DNA of 64,000 nt. Source: DATKRB01 sp963794215. Lineage in GTDB: Bacteria > Actinomycetota > Acidimicrobiia > Acidimicrobiales > RAAP-2. Position numbers and translations under genes: made by a program. The notes beneath the pieces were generated by a model. It was not told where the DNA came from. It made no database searches and saw only the letters and a list, made by a program, of their open reading frames with translations. Below, in pieces: positions 17,789-26,968 of this stretch (within the stretch, counting starts at the first letter, position 1; every line of letters starts with the position of its first letter). The stretch covers positions 124,001 to 188,000 of the forward strand of contig CAWCCQ010000009.1 in NCBI GenBank assembly GCA_963794215.1, read 5' to 3'.

Positions 17789-18781
17789 GTGCACGCCCTC
17801 GACGGTACCCGTTATGGAATGACCATCCCCTTCCCCGAGATCGCCTTGCATGAGCACCGCCAGTGGCTCGAGGAGCTCGAGGAGCTGGGGTACAGCGACG
17901 TATGGTCGTCGGAGGTGGACGGCAGCGATGGCTTCACCCCGCTCGCCCTGACCGCAGCGTGGGTGCCGGGGCTTCGCCTCGGGCTGGCGATTGCCCCTGC
18001 GTACACGAGGGGACCGGCGTTACTGGCACAGAGCGTGGCCGCCCTGGCCTCTGCGGCACCCGGACGCTTCTCGTTCGGGCTGGGCGCGTCCTCCGACGTG
18101 ATCGTCGAGGGCTGGAACGGCATCGAGTACGCGAACCCGTACCGGCGCGTCCGTGACACCCTGCGGTTCCTACGGCTCGCGCTGAGCGGGGCCAAGGTGG
18201 ACGAGACGTACGACACCTTCGAGGTGCGTGGGTTCCGGCTGGGAATCGGGGTGGACGAACCGCCGCCGATCTACCTGGCGGCACTGCGGCCCCAGATGCT
18301 GCGCTTGGCCGGACGGGAGGCCGATGGGGCGATTCTCAATTGGCTGTCGGCGGACGACGTGTCGCGAGCGGTCGCCGAGGTTGGGCCGGGCAAGGAGATC
18401 GTGGCCCGGATCTTCGTGGTCCCCGTCGCCGACCCGGCGGTGGCACGCGCGGTGGGCCGACGCATGATCACGAGCTACCTCAACGTCGCCGCCTACGCCA
18501 ACTTCCACCGCTGGCTCGGGCGTGCCCCGCAACTGGAAGCCATGTGGCAAGCGTGGTCGACCGGGGACCGTAAGACTGCGTTGGCGGCCGTCCCCGACCA
18601 GGTTGTCGACGACCTGGTCGTGCACGGCACCGGCGAGCAGTGTCGCGAGCACGTAGCGCGCTATGTCGCCAACGGGGTGACCGTCCCCGTCCTCAGTGTG
18701 GTCGCCGAACGCGACCAGCTGGCCGATGCCCTCCGAGCGCTGGCCCCGCGTCAACGGGCGTCCCACCTGCCTGGTGAGTAA
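17789..18781 (+). CDS. LLM-class F420-dependent oxidoreductase
   Basis: A 330-residue luciferase-like oxidoreductase beginning RYGMTIPFPEIALHEHRQWLEELEELGYSDVW from a GTG start. It shares the family blocks GRFSFGLGASS, PPIYLAALRPQMLRLAG and ADGAILNWL. The organisation is close to the protein at 296, so they may be paralogues. It is 10 bases upstream of an acyl-CoA dehydrogenase and leads a plus-strand run (acyl-CoA dehydrogenase, enoyl-CoA hydratase), suggesting a role in oxidation of the same CoA-linked or parent compound; this is inference. Confidence 0.86.
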   Translation: MHALDGTRYGMTIPFPEIALHEHRQWLEELEELGYSDVWSSEVDGSDGFTPLALTAAWVPGLRLGLAIAPAYTRGPALLAQSVAALASAAPGRFSFGLGASSDVIVEGWNGIEYANPYRRVRDTLRFLRLALSGAKVDETYDTFEVRGFRLGIGVDEPPPIYLAALRPQMLRLAGREADGAILNWLSADDVSRAVAEVGPGKEIVARIFVVPVADPAVARAVGRRMITSYLNVAAYANFHRWLGRAPQLEAMWQAWSTGDRKTALAAVPDQVVDDLVVHGTGEQCREHVARYVANGVTVPVLSVVAERDQLADALRALAPRQRASHLPGE

Positions 18782-18791
18782 TCTCGCTCCC

Positions 18792-20001
18792 ATGGTCACG
18801 ATCACCGGTCCCGAGCTCATCGCCGCCCGTGTCGAGGAGCTCCTCGAGAAGTTCCCACCGGCCAGTACGCCGCCGATCGAGTTCCTCCAGGCTCAGTACG
18901 ACGCCGGGCTGGCCTGGGTGCACTACCCCGAAGGGTGGGGCGGTTCGTCGTTGTCGCTCGACCTCCAAGAGGTGGTGGACGCCCGGCTGGCCGAGGCGGG
19001 CGCGCCCCGGAGCGGGAAGGTGACCAACCCGATCGGCGCCGGCCAGATCGCCATGACCATCCTCACCTACGGCAGCGAGGACCAGAAGCGACGTTACCTG
19101 CGCTCCATCTTCAGCGCGGAGCAGTACTGGTGTCAGCTGTTCAGCGAGCCGGGCAGCGGCTCGGATTCTGGCGTCACTGTCGACCCGGGCCGTGCGCGAC
19201 GGGGACGAGTGGATCGTCAACGGTCAGAAGGTGTGGACCTCGGGGGCGCACCAGTCCCAGTACGCCATCCTGCTCGCCCGCACCGATCCCGAAGTCGAGA
19301 AGCACGCCGGGCTGACCCAGTTCGTCGTCGACATGCGCGCGCCGGGCGTCGAGGTCCGACCGCTCCGCCAGATGAGTGGCGGCGCAGAGTTCAACGAGGT
19401 GTTTCTCACCGACGTTCGCATTCCCGACACCGAGCGGCTAGGTGACGTCGGCGCGGGATGGTCGGTCTCGAACACGACGCTCATGGCCGAGCGCTACAAC
19501 ATGCCCCACATCCCCGAACGGGGGAGCGGCCCGATCGGCCTGGCCGTCTCGATCTGGCAGGAGCGCGCCGACAAGTCCTCGCCCTACGCTGCGGCCTTGC
19601 GGGACGAGCTGCTGGGTCATTGGGTGGACGCCGAGGTGCTCCGCCTGCTCCAGGCGCGTTCGGCGGTCATGCGGGCGGCCGGAAAAGCAGGCGCGGAGGG
19701 ATCGCTGGGCAAGCTCGCCGTCTCCGTGGCCGGCCGGGCGCTCTCCGCGTTCACGGTGCGGCTCCTCGGGATGGAAGGGTCACTGATCGACGGCTACGAC
19801 GACGTCAGCTCTGAGTTCGGCCGGCGCACGATGGGTGGACCATGGGCGGCGCAGCGGAGCTTCGTGGGCAGCCCGGGGATGTCCATCGCCGGGGGGACCG
19901 ACGACATCCAGCGCAACATCATCGGCGAGCGCGTTCTGGGCCTTCCCCGGGAGCCCGCGCCTGACCGTGGCATCCCGTGGAGCGAGACGCTGCGCAACTG
20001 A
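18792..20001 (+). pseudogene. Acyl-CoA dehydrogenase, frameshifted by one extra T
   Basis: An FAD-dependent acyl-CoA dehydrogenase. The N-terminal part (from ATG 18792) includes WVHYPEGWGGSSLSLDLQEV and the FAD/substrate block LFSEPGSGSD; then the frame breaks. The remainder in another frame has DEWIVNGQKVWTSGA, the middle domain and the C-terminal helical domain with SFVGSPGMSIAGGTDDIQRNIIGERVLGLPRE. Reading GAT CTG instead of GATTCTG at 19164-19170 restores SGSDLASLSTRAVRDGDEW. The length of 1210 nt is 403 codons plus one base. The last A of its stop is the first base of the hydratase ATG. Confidence 0.88.
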
Positions 20002-20789
20002 TGGCCGACCTCGAGTACACGGTGGAGGACGGAGTCGGGACGATCCGGCTCAATCGCCCGCAGCGCAAGAACGCCTTCACCATGGAGATGATCGAGCAGT
20101 GGGGTGACATCGTTCGCGACGTGCGCCACGACCCCGATGTTCGGGTGCTGGTGGTCACGGGGACCGGCGACGCGTTTTGCTCGGGGATCGACCTCGACGC
20201 CTTTGGTGACCCGGGCGCGACGGTCTCGCCGCTCCAACGGCGTCAGCAACTCACCGAGCACATCCACCGGGTGGCGCTGGGTCTGGAGGATCTCGACAAA
20301 CCCGTCATCGGGGCGGTCAACGGCGTCGCGGTCGGCGCCGGCATGGATATGGCGCTGATGGCCGACCTGCGCCTCGCCGCTCGCTCGGCACGGTTTTCGG
20401 AGAGCTACATCCGCGTCGGGCTGGTGCCCGGCGATGGTGGCTGTTACTTCCTGCCGAGGTTGGTGGGCCTACCCAAGGCGCTCGAGCTGTTGCTCACCGG
20501 GGACTTCGTCGACGCCGAGGAAGCCGAGCGGATCGGCATGGTGAACCGGGTGGTCGACGACGACGAGTTGCCGGCCGCCACCGAGGCCCTGGCTCGCCGG
20601 CTGGCAGCGGCCCCCCCGGTCGCAGTGCGAATGATCAAGCGGGCGACCTATCAGTCGGCCCGCAGCGACCTGCGGACCTCCCTCGATCTCATCGCGTCGC
20701 ATTTCGGGGTGATCACGAGCACCGACGACTCCTCCGAGGCGATGGCCGCGTTCCGCGAGCGACGGCCCGGACGCTTCGAGGGAAGATGA
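20001..20789 (+). CDS. Enoyl-CoA hydratase/isomerase family protein
   Basis: A 262-residue crotonase-fold protein. It shows LNRPQRKNAFTMEM near the N terminus, the first oxyanion-hole block FCSGIDLDAFGD, the second block GAVNGVAVGAGMDMALMADLR and RFSESYIRVGLVPGDGG. The usual catalytic glutamate of the second loop is replaced by the SYIRVGLVPGDGG arrangement with acidic residues nearby, as in many relatives. The ATG overlaps the dehydrogenase stop (TGATG), so the two are translationally coupled and probably catalyse successive beta-oxidation steps. Confidence 0.88.
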   Translation: MADLEYTVEDGVGTIRLNRPQRKNAFTMEMIEQWGDIVRDVRHDPDVRVLVVTGTGDAFCSGIDLDAFGDPGATVSPLQRRQQLTEHIHRVALGLEDLDKPVIGAVNGVAVGAGMDMALMADLRLAARSARFSESYIRVGLVPGDGGCYFLPRLVGLPKALELLLTGDFVDAEEAERIGMVNRVVDDDELPAATEALARRLAAAPPVAVRMIKRATYQSARSDLRTSLDLIASHFGVITSTDDSSEAMAAFRERRPGRFEGR

Positions 20790-20925
20790 GGGCGAGGCGG
20801 CTCGCGACGTCGCCGTGCCGCGTGACGCCTGCCGCCTAAACTGCTCGCTGCGCTGCGCTGCAGAGCCGCGACGCGTTGCGGCGGGGCCGGCTCCGCGCCG
20901 GGCTCGACGTGCGACAAGGAGCACG

Positions 20926-21249
20926 ATGCCTGAGTTCTACGACGCAATGCCAGTGGACTGGATCGAGCCGGGGAACACCGCCACCGTGTCGGTGGACGGG
21001 TTTCCGGTCGCGGTCGCCAACGTCGACGGCCAGTTCTACGCGTTCCAGAATCTCTGCCCGCATCAGGGCACGACTATCGGCGGCCGTCGCCTCGAGGACT
21101 CGTGCTTCATCTCGTGTCCCCAGCACAGCAGCCGCTACGACGTGCGCACCGGTGAGTGCGTCGCTCCCAGCTCCGACGACGGCTTCGCCCAGGACCTGAT
21201 GACCTTCGAGACCCGGGTGGTCGACGACGTCGTGCAGGTCAGTGTCTGA
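20926..21249 (+). CDS. Rieske [2Fe-2S] ferredoxin-like protein
   Basis: A 107-residue soluble Rieske protein. The cluster ligands are Cys-Pro-His in NLCPHQGTT and Cys-Pro-Gln-His in SCPQHSSRYD. It is the size of the ferredoxin component of aromatic-ring or alkyl oxygenases, or of NirD-type subunits, and would pass single electrons to a terminal oxygenase. No oxygenase is adjacent. ATG 20926 is supported by AAGGAG upstream; the longer open frame has no conserved sequence. It follows the hydratase by 136 bases and may be in the same transcript. Confidence 0.87.
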   Translation: MPEFYDAMPVDWIEPGNTATVSVDGFPVAVANVDGQFYAFQNLCPHQGTTIGGRRLEDSCFISCPQHSSRYDVRTGECVAPSSDDGFAQDLMTFETRVVDDVVQVSV

Positions 21250-21357
21250 GGCTGCGCATCTGAGGTTCGGCTCGACGTCGGCTTCGCGCGGGTGGTTCGG
21301 GGTAAGAGGACTCGGCCGGTGCGACGTCCGATACCATCACCCCCCGGGAGGTCAGCG

Positions 21358-21417
21358 ATGCGGGGGAGCACGATGATCCAGCGCGGGGGCTGCCGAGGGT
21401 CACGGCGCGGGGGCTGA
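21358..21417 (+). CDS. Possible 19-residue leader ORF before quinone reductase
   Basis: A short frame, ATG 21358 to TGA 21417, begins MRGSTMIQRGG, has a GGGAGG site eight bases upstream and ends four bases before the GTG start of the next gene. Two copies of GCGCGGGGGCTG occur within it. It could be a translated leader that couples initiation of the downstream gene, but it may also be chance; there is no homology I can recognise. Confidence 0.2.
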   Translation: MRGSTMIQRGGCRGSRRGG

Positions 21418-21421
21418 GGCA

Positions 21422-22396
21422 GTGCTCGCCCTCAGGTGCCGGGCCTACGGACCGCCGGACCGACTGGTGGTCGAGGAGATCGCCGACCCCGAGCCAGGCC
21501 CTGAAGAGGTGGTCGTCCGGGTCGAGGCGGCCTCGGCCAACTTCCCCGACGTCCTGATCGCCCAGGACCTTTACCAGATTTCCGTCGCCGTGCCCTTCAC
21601 CCCAGGGAGCGAGCTCGCCGGGGTCATCGAGCGGGTCGGCAGCGCGGTCAGGGGGCTGCAGCCCGGGGACCGGGTCCGGGGTTCGACGTTCGTTGGCGCG
21701 TTCGCCCAACTGGCGTGTCTGCCGGCGTCGGCCGTCTCGGCGATCCCCGACAGCGTGAGCTTCGCCGACGCCGCAGCGTTCTGGGTCGTCTACGCCACCG
21801 CGTACCACGCGCTGCGGAGTGTGGCCGAGGTGCGCGGGGGGGAGTGGGTCGTCGTGCTCGGCGCGGCCGGCGGGGTCGGCCTGGCGGCCGTCGACGTGGC
21901 CCACCTATTGGGGGCGAAGGTGCTCGCCGCGGCCTCCACGACCGACAAGCTGGCGGTCTGCTCGGCTCGCGGGGCCAGCGCGGTGGTCAACTACGCCGAT
22001 GAGGACCTCAAAACCCGGATCAAGGAGCTCACGGGCGGCGCGGATGTCGTGATCGATCCAGTCGGCGGCCCCTATGCCGAACAGGCGCTGCGCGCAACAC
22101 GTTGGGGCGGTCGGTACGTCACCGTGGGTTTTGCCAGCGGCGAGATCCCTCGGATCCCGCTCAATCTCGTATTGCTGAAGGGGGTCGTGGTGAAGGGGTT
22201 CGAGATCCGGACGTTCGCCGAGCACGATCCAGATGGGGCGGCGCGCGATCGAGCGGAGCTCCTCGACCTCTTCGAGTCCGGGCGCGTCCGGCCCTGGGTC
22301 TCCGAGACGTACGCGCTCGCCGACGCCCGAGCAGCGCTGCAATCGTTGGCCGACCGCAAGGCGACGGGCAAGGTGGTGATCAGCCCATGGGCATGA
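21422..22396 (+). CDS. Zinc-independent quinone oxidoreductase (MDR family)
   Basis: A 324-residue medium-chain dehydrogenase/reductase of the NADPH:quinone oxidoreductase group. It has ASANFPDVLIAQDLY, FTPGSELAGVIERVG and the Rossmann motif VVVLGAAGGVGLAAVDVAHLLGA, and lacks the catalytic zinc ligands of alcohol dehydrogenases. Relatives reduce quinones, enones or acrylyl-CoA-type substrates with NADPH. The GTG start sits close behind a possible leader ORF. Its stop overlaps the SMP-30 gene start by ten bases, so they form a small operon. Confidence 0.88.
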   Translation: MLALRCRAYGPPDRLVVEEIADPEPGPEEVVVRVEAASANFPDVLIAQDLYQISVAVPFTPGSELAGVIERVGSAVRGLQPGDRVRGSTFVGAFAQLACLPASAVSAIPDSVSFADAAAFWVVYATAYHALRSVAEVRGGEWVVVLGAAGGVGLAAVDVAHLLGAKVLAAASTTDKLAVCSARGASAVVNYADEDLKTRIKELTGGADVVIDPVGGPYAEQALRATRWGGRYVTVGFASGEIPRIPLNLVLLKGVVVKGFEIRTFAEHDPDGAARDRAELLDLFESGRVRPWVSETYALADARAALQSLADRKATGKVVISPWA

Positions 22397-23262
22397 GCAC
22401 CGACGCTACGGCGGGCGAGGACTCGTCGCACGAGGTGGCGGACGTGGCGGACGTGGCGGCGTCGGACCTCTCCTTCCCCGAGGGCCCGCGCTGGCGGGCC
22501 GAGCGATGGTGGATGTCCGACCAGCTCGGCGGCCGTATCCTGACGCTCGACGATGCGGGTGCCTGGTCGGTGGCCGCCGTCGTCGATCGGCCCTCGGGTT
22601 TGGGGTTCGCGCCCGACGGGACGCTCTGGGCGGCCACGATGGAGCCCCCACGGGTGGTGGCCTCGTCGTCGGGGTCGCTCGAGGAGGTGGTCGACCTCGC
22701 AGACCTGGCGACCAGCCTGAACGATATGGTCGTCGACAACGTGGGTCGGGCATACGTCGACGCCTATGGGGAACGCTCCGAGCCCGGGCGCCTGGTGCTG
22801 GTCACCGCGGGGAGCGGCGGGCGGGTGGTGGCTGAGGACCTTGCCTTTCCCAACGGTCTGGTCGTCACGCCGGACGGCCGGACGTTGTTGGTGGCCGAGA
22901 CGTTCGGAGAACGGATCAGCGCGTTCAGCATCGGGTCGGACGGCTCGCTTGCCCACCGACGGGTATAGGCCGCGCTGCCTGGGGCGACGCCCGACGGCAT
23001 CTGTGTGGACGCGGAGGGAGCGCTGTGGGTGGCGTCCTTCCGACACGGTGAGTTCCTTCGGGTCCGCGAGGGCGGGAACGTCGTCGACCGGATTGCCCTT
23101 GGCGACCGGCGGTGGGCGATGGCCTGCGCTCTGGGCGGCGTCGACGGCCGCACCCTGCTGCTCTGTACGGCGACCACCACCACCAAGGACTATTTCGCTG
23201 GGCGGGCGTCGGGCCGGGTGGGGCTCGCCCGGGTGGCGGTGGGTGCCCCAGGCAGCCGCTGA
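22387..23262 (+). pseudogene. SMP-30/gluconolactonase-like protein with internal TAG stop
   Basis: A beta-propeller lactonase-type protein: LSFPEGPRW at the N terminus, then LGFAPDGTLW, LNDMVVDNVGRAYVD and FPNGLVVTPDGRTLLVAETF, family blocks that include metal ligands (Glu, Asn, Asp). An in-frame TAG at 22966-22968 interrupts the sequence after AHRRV; the same frame continues without shift as AALPGATPDGICVDAEGALWVASF to a stop at 23262, matching the rest of the propeller. A TGG-to-TAG change would explain it. The full product is about 291 residues. It is coupled to the quinone reductase upstream. Lactone hydrolysis is family knowledge; the substrate is unknown. Confidence 0.87.
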
Positions 23263-23374
23263 ACGGCGCTCGATCGACGCTGTGAGTGTGACCAACGCAT
23301 TGCCCAACCTCCTCTAAACCTCAATGTGAGCTTTACCATGAGGGTAGGGCATGAGCTGGGAGTTTGTGTGGATC

Positions 23375-24211
23375 TCAGTCTTCTTTAGGGCTTCGGCGAT
23401 CGTGAGGCCGGGCCTCCCAGTTGCGCTCGCGCAGGAGCGCTTCTTGGGCAAGAACGCAGCCAAGGGAACCCGAGCGGTCGTGGACCGAACCGAGGTAGGT
23501 GCCGCGCGACGCGGAGGCCCGGAGTGGCCAGAGGTCGACCAGGACCCAATCGTCGAGGCGGATGGGGTGGTGGTACCAAATGGTGTGATCGAGGCTCGGG
23601 CCTCCGGGCGGTACCCCGGGAATTTCGGCTTCGGCAAACCCCGACCCGAAGTCCGTTACGTAGGTCAGGGCGCAGAGGTGGACGACCGGGTCGTCGGGCA
23701 GGGCCTCGGACGATCGGACCCAGATCTTGCTTGGCGGCAGCCATCGATCGTCCCGGGCTCCTGCGGTGGGCACCGGCCGCGTGTCGAAGAAGTCGGGGGG
23801 CCCGCCGCCCGGTCCGGTGCGCAATTCGTCGGGACCAGGTACCTCGGCCCGGGCCTCGAGCTGGTACTCCCCACCCTCCTCGGCGTGGTGGAACGAGGCC
23901 GACACGGTGAAGATCGCTTCGCCCTCTTGGAGGGCGACGACCCGTCGGGCCGAGAACGACCCGCCGTCACGGTCGCGGTACACCCGCAGGATGACGTCCT
24001 TTTCGGGCGTTCCCCGTCGCAGGAAGTAGCCATGCATCGAGTGGCACGCTCGCTCGTCGGGCACGGTAAAGGCGGCGGCGCGGATCGCCTGGGCGGCGAC
24101 TTGACCACCGAAGAGGTGGATTCGCTTGTCCGAGGGACGCGTCGACGCCCGGTACAGGTCGCGGTCGATGCGGTCGAGCTCGAGCATCGCCAACAACCGA
24201 CCCTCTCCCAT
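23375..24211 (-). CDS. tesB: Acyl-CoA thioesterase II (TesB-like)
   Basis: A 278-residue double-hotdog thioesterase that hydrolyses acyl-CoA to free acid and CoA. The N-terminal hotdog contains HLFGGQVAAQAI and the substrate block CHSMHGYFLRRGTPEKDVIL; the C-terminal hotdog has LDHTIWYHHPIRLDDW and SASRGTYLGSVHDRSG, with the conserved Asp/Thr/Gln-type catalytic positions. ATG 24211 is used; the open frame upstream belongs to the alpha/beta hydrolase region. It lies four bases behind that hydrolase gene and is cotranscribed with it. Confidence 0.88.
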   Translation of the reverse strand: MGEGRLLAMLELDRIDRDLYRASTRPSDKRIHLFGGQVAAQAIRAAAFTVPDERACHSMHGYFLRRGTPEKDVILRVYRDRDGGSFSARRVVALQEGEAIFTVSASFHHAEEGGEYQLEARAEVPGPDELRTGPGGGPPDFFDTRPVPTAGARDDRWLPPSKIWVRSSEALPDDPVVHLCALTYVTDFGSGFAEAEIPGVPPGGPSLDHTIWYHHPIRLDDWVLVDLWPLRASASRGTYLGSVHDRSGSLGCVLAQEALLRERNWEARPHDRRSPKED

Positions 24212-24215
24212 GGGC

Positions 24216-24947
24216 TCAGAGCTCAGCGGTCCGGGCCACGAACTGTTCGACCACTCGAGGGTAGGCGAGGCGGTCGGGACGGAAGAGGTCGTGGCCGGCG
24301 TCGGCAATGGGGGCGAACTCCACCCGGCTGATCGATCGGCGGTAGCGCTCGAGCGTCGCCTCGTCGACGATGCTGCCCGGGTTGGTGCCGTGGGCCACCA
24401 GGACGGGGATGTCCAGGGCGCCGACCTCGTCCCACAGGTCGCGGGCCACCGAGTCGCGCTGGACGCCCTCGACCACGTGGCGTTCCACTCGCTCGGCCAC
24501 CGGGCGCCCCCTCCACGTGAGGCCCCACTCCATCTCCGGCCAGGTGTCGGGCAGACGGATTTCGGCAGCCCGGTAGTCGCCGATCGAGAGCGACGCCACA
24601 CGTCGGGGATCCCGGAAGGCCACGTCCAGGGCGGTGGGGGTCCCGCGCGAGAAGGTCATGAGATGGAACCGATCGATCGCGGCGTCCTCGATGGCGGCCG
24701 CCAGGTCGTCGGCCATGTCGGCCACCGAGTAGCCCTTGGGCGGCGCCTCGCTCTTGCCCCGTCCGCGTACGTCGACGACGATGGTGCGGCGCGGGGCGAA
24801 GAAGCTCAGCATCTCGTGGTAGTCGTCGGCATCGTCGACCACGCCCGGCGAGAAGACAATCGGCAATCGGCCTGCGGAGGTCGTCGGACCGTTGTCGAGG
24901 TAACGGACGCGTACGCCGCTTTGCTCGGTGAAGCGCTCCTCTGTCAC
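24216..24947 (-). CDS. Alpha/beta hydrolase
   Basis: A 243-residue alpha/beta-hydrolase. The core strands and oxyanion loop are IVFSPGVVDDADDYHEML; the nucleophile elbow is LMTFSRGTPTALD, with Ser in a non-canonical F-S-R-G context instead of G-x-S-x-G; the late acid and base lie in VLVAHGTNPGSIVDE and ADAGHDLFRPDRL. The GTG start at 24947 is chosen because AAGGAG precedes it; a much longer open frame upstream is antisense to the VOC gene and not real. It is coupled to the TesB gene downstream, suggesting hydrolysis within the same catabolic route. Confidence 0.82.
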   Translation of the reverse strand: MTEERFTEQSGVRVRYLDNGPTTSAGRLPIVFSPGVVDDADDYHEMLSFFAPRRTIVVDVRGRGKSEAPPKGYSVADMADDLAAAIEDAAIDRFHLMTFSRGTPTALDVAFRDPRRVASLSIGDYRAAEIRLPDTWPEMEWGLTWRGRPVAERVERHVVEGVQRDSVARDLWDEVGALDIPVLVAHGTNPGSIVDEATLERYRRSISRVEFAPIADAGHDLFRPDRLAYPRVVEQFVARTAEL

Positions 24948-25124
24948 GCCACTCTCCTTCTCGGCACCCCGCAGACCCAGCTGGGCCCGCGCGGCGATGC
25001 GCCATGGTCGAACGGGGGATGACGCCGCACGCGTCCCGGGCAGCGTAGCCCGTCGCTCCCGAGGTGCGTTCCTGCTCAACAGCGGGTCCGGTGTGGTCGC
25101 CCGTCGGTGCTTACACTCGGGTCG

Positions 25125-26039
25125 ATGCCCATTCGTGAGTTCTTTCATCTCATCCACATCGTGCACGACGAGGACGAGGTCGACGCCTGGTACCAGGCGC
25201 TGTTCTCCGCCGAGACGTTCGCGAAGAAGCATTGGCTCGAGTATGAGAAGCGCTGGGCCTCGCTGTCGATGGTGGGCGACCTCATGATCGAGGTGATCGA
25301 GCCGAGCGGACTTCCCGAGGATCAGGGCATGCCGTTGTCGAAGTTCCGCAACCGCTTCGGCCAGCACTTTCACTCGTTGGCTTGGTTCGTGGATGCGCCC
25401 GATGTCCAGCCCTTGTTCAACCGGCTCCGCCTGCGCGGGGTTCGAGTGGCCAAGCCCGGAGGCGGCTTGTTCCCCGACGGGGACGTCGACCCCGGCAACA
25501 CGATCTTCACCCACCCCAAGGACACCTTCGGGCAGCTGGAGTTCGAGGGGCTCAACGAGCAATGGTTGCGTGCCGATCCGCGCTTTGGCGACCGGTGGTC
25601 TGCGGCCTACTGGCGCGACGAGCATCCACTTGGGATCGTGCGAGCGTCGCACCTCACGACGTTGGTCAACGATCTCGGCCGGGCTCGAGGACTCTACGAG
25701 GACACGCTCGACGGCACGGTGCTGCACAGCGAGGTCTCGCCGCATTCTGAGAGCCATTTCGTCGCCGTGGGGACCGATGCCGTCGTCGAGCTCTGCTCGC
25801 CGCTATCGAGCGACACGCGGGCGGCGAGCGATCTGGCCGCGAACGGAGAGCTTCCGCATGCCTGCACGTTCACCGTGCGCGATCTCAGCGCAGCCGAGGT
25901 GCACGTCGAGTCCCTCGGTTTGAGGGTCGAGCGCGGCGACGCCCAGTTCACGATCGACCCGACCGATGCTTTCGGAGCCGTCTACTCGTTCACCGAACGC
26001 GTCATTCCGGGTGATCCGAGGATCCTCGGGCCAGGCTGA
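25125..26039 (+). CDS. VOC-superfamily (glyoxalase/dioxygenase-like) protein
   Basis: A 304-residue two-module VOC protein starting MPIREFFHLIHIVHDEDEVDAWY. Further blocks are HFHSLAWFVDAPDVQPLF, IFTHPKDTFGQLEFEG and, in the second module, ASHLTTLVNDLGRARGLYEDTL. The paired HxxH/E positions would coordinate a catalytic metal. Its closest match in the window is the VOC protein at 9945-10796, which shares the HPKDT block and the DPRxxDRW/DW-type segment. Substrate unknown. It is convergent with the SDR gene. Confidence 0.8.
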   Translation: MPIREFFHLIHIVHDEDEVDAWYQALFSAETFAKKHWLEYEKRWASLSMVGDLMIEVIEPSGLPEDQGMPLSKFRNRFGQHFHSLAWFVDAPDVQPLFNRLRLRGVRVAKPGGGLFPDGDVDPGNTIFTHPKDTFGQLEFEGLNEQWLRADPRFGDRWSAAYWRDEHPLGIVRASHLTTLVNDLGRARGLYEDTLDGTVLHSEVSPHSESHFVAVGTDAVVELCSPLSSDTRAASDLAANGELPHACTFTVRDLSAAEVHVESLGLRVERGDAQFTIDPTDAFGAVYSFTERVIPGDPRILGPG

Positions 26040-26059
26040 CCCGCCAGAGCGCGGTGTTG

Positions 26060-26968
26060 TTAGGAGCCGCCCAACAACCCGGCGTAGGGATTGTTCAGGT
26101 GGAACTCGACGTCCTGCAAGCGGGGAGCCTCCTTTTGGAGCTCCTCGACCGTCCACTTTCCCTGCTTTTCGATCTTGTCCACGATGGCGAACGGTTGGAA
26201 CAAGTGGACTTGTCCGCCTTGGACCATGAACACACGTCCGTTGATCGGGCAATCGGCAGTGGAGAGGTAGGCGACGAACGGCGAGATGTTCGACGGATCC
26301 ATCGGGCTCCACTCGGTGCTCTCGGGCTGCTCCATGCCGACCATCTGGGTGAGGCGGGTCGAGGCGGCGGGAGCGATGGCGTTGACCCGAACCCCGTAGC
26401 GGCCGAGCTCGGCGTTGGCGATGATCGAGAACGTCGCCAATCCGGTCTTCGCCGCCCCGTAGTTCGTCTGACCGACGTTCCCGAACAGGCCTGAGGTGGA
26501 CGAAGTGTTCACCACGGCGCGCGGCACGTTGTTGCCCGCCTTGGACTGGTCACGCCAGTAGCCCGCAGCCAGACGTGTCGGGCAGAAGTGTCCTCGCAGG
26601 TGGACCTTCATGATCGCGTCCCATTCCTCGGCGGTCATGTTGACGAGCATGCGGTCGCGCAGGATTCCCGCGTTGTTGATCAGGACGTGAAGATCGCCGA
26701 ACGTGTCGATGGCCTGCTGTACGAGGCGCTCGGCGCCCTCCCATGTCGAGATGTCGTCGGCGTTGGCCACCGCCTGTCCTCCAGCGGCGACGATCTCGGC
26801 GGCTACCTGCTCGGCTGGCGTGGCATCCGAACCACTGCCGTCGGTGGCACCACCAAGGTCGTTCACGACGACCTTGGCCCCTTCGGCAGCGAAAAGCAGC
26901 GCGTGTTCTCGGCCGATGCCTCGTCCGGCACCGGTGATGATGGCCACGCGATCCTTCAGCGTGTTCAT
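26060..26968 (-). CDS. Short-chain dehydrogenase, hydroxyacyl-CoA type
   Basis: A 302-residue classical SDR with TGAGRGIGREHALLFA (cofactor binding), DLGGATDGSG, LINNAGILRDRML, the Ser in VVNTSSTSGLFG and the catalytic YGAAK. The sequence resembles the 3-hydroxyacyl-CoA dehydrogenase domain of multifunctional peroxisomal-type beta-oxidation enzymes (GGATDGSG after the cofactor motif). It would oxidise a hydroxyacyl-CoA or steroid-type alcohol with NAD(P)+. It is the last gene of a minus-strand pair with the amidohydrolase upstream. Confidence 0.88.
   Translation of the reverse strand: MNTLKDRVAIITGAGRGIGREHALLFAAEGAKVVVNDLGGATDGSGSDATPAEQVAAEIVAAGGQAVANADDISTWEGAERLVQQAIDTFGDLHVLINNAGILRDRMLVNMTAEEWDAIMKVHLRGHFCPTRLAAGYWRDQSKAGNNVPRAVVNTSSTSGLFGNVGQTNYGAAKTGLATFSIIANAELGRYGVRVNAIAPAASTRLTQMVGMEQPESTEWSPMDPSNISPFVAYLSTADCPINGRVFMVQGGQVHLFQPFAIVDKIEKQGKWTVEELQKEAPRLQDVEFHLNNPYAGLLGGS

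Noticed and set aside
24948..25757. N-terminal extension of the alpha/beta hydrolase on the minus strand
   Set aside because: The extension is antisense to the VOC gene, and a GTG with a strong ribosome-binding site begins exactly at the conserved hydrolase domain.
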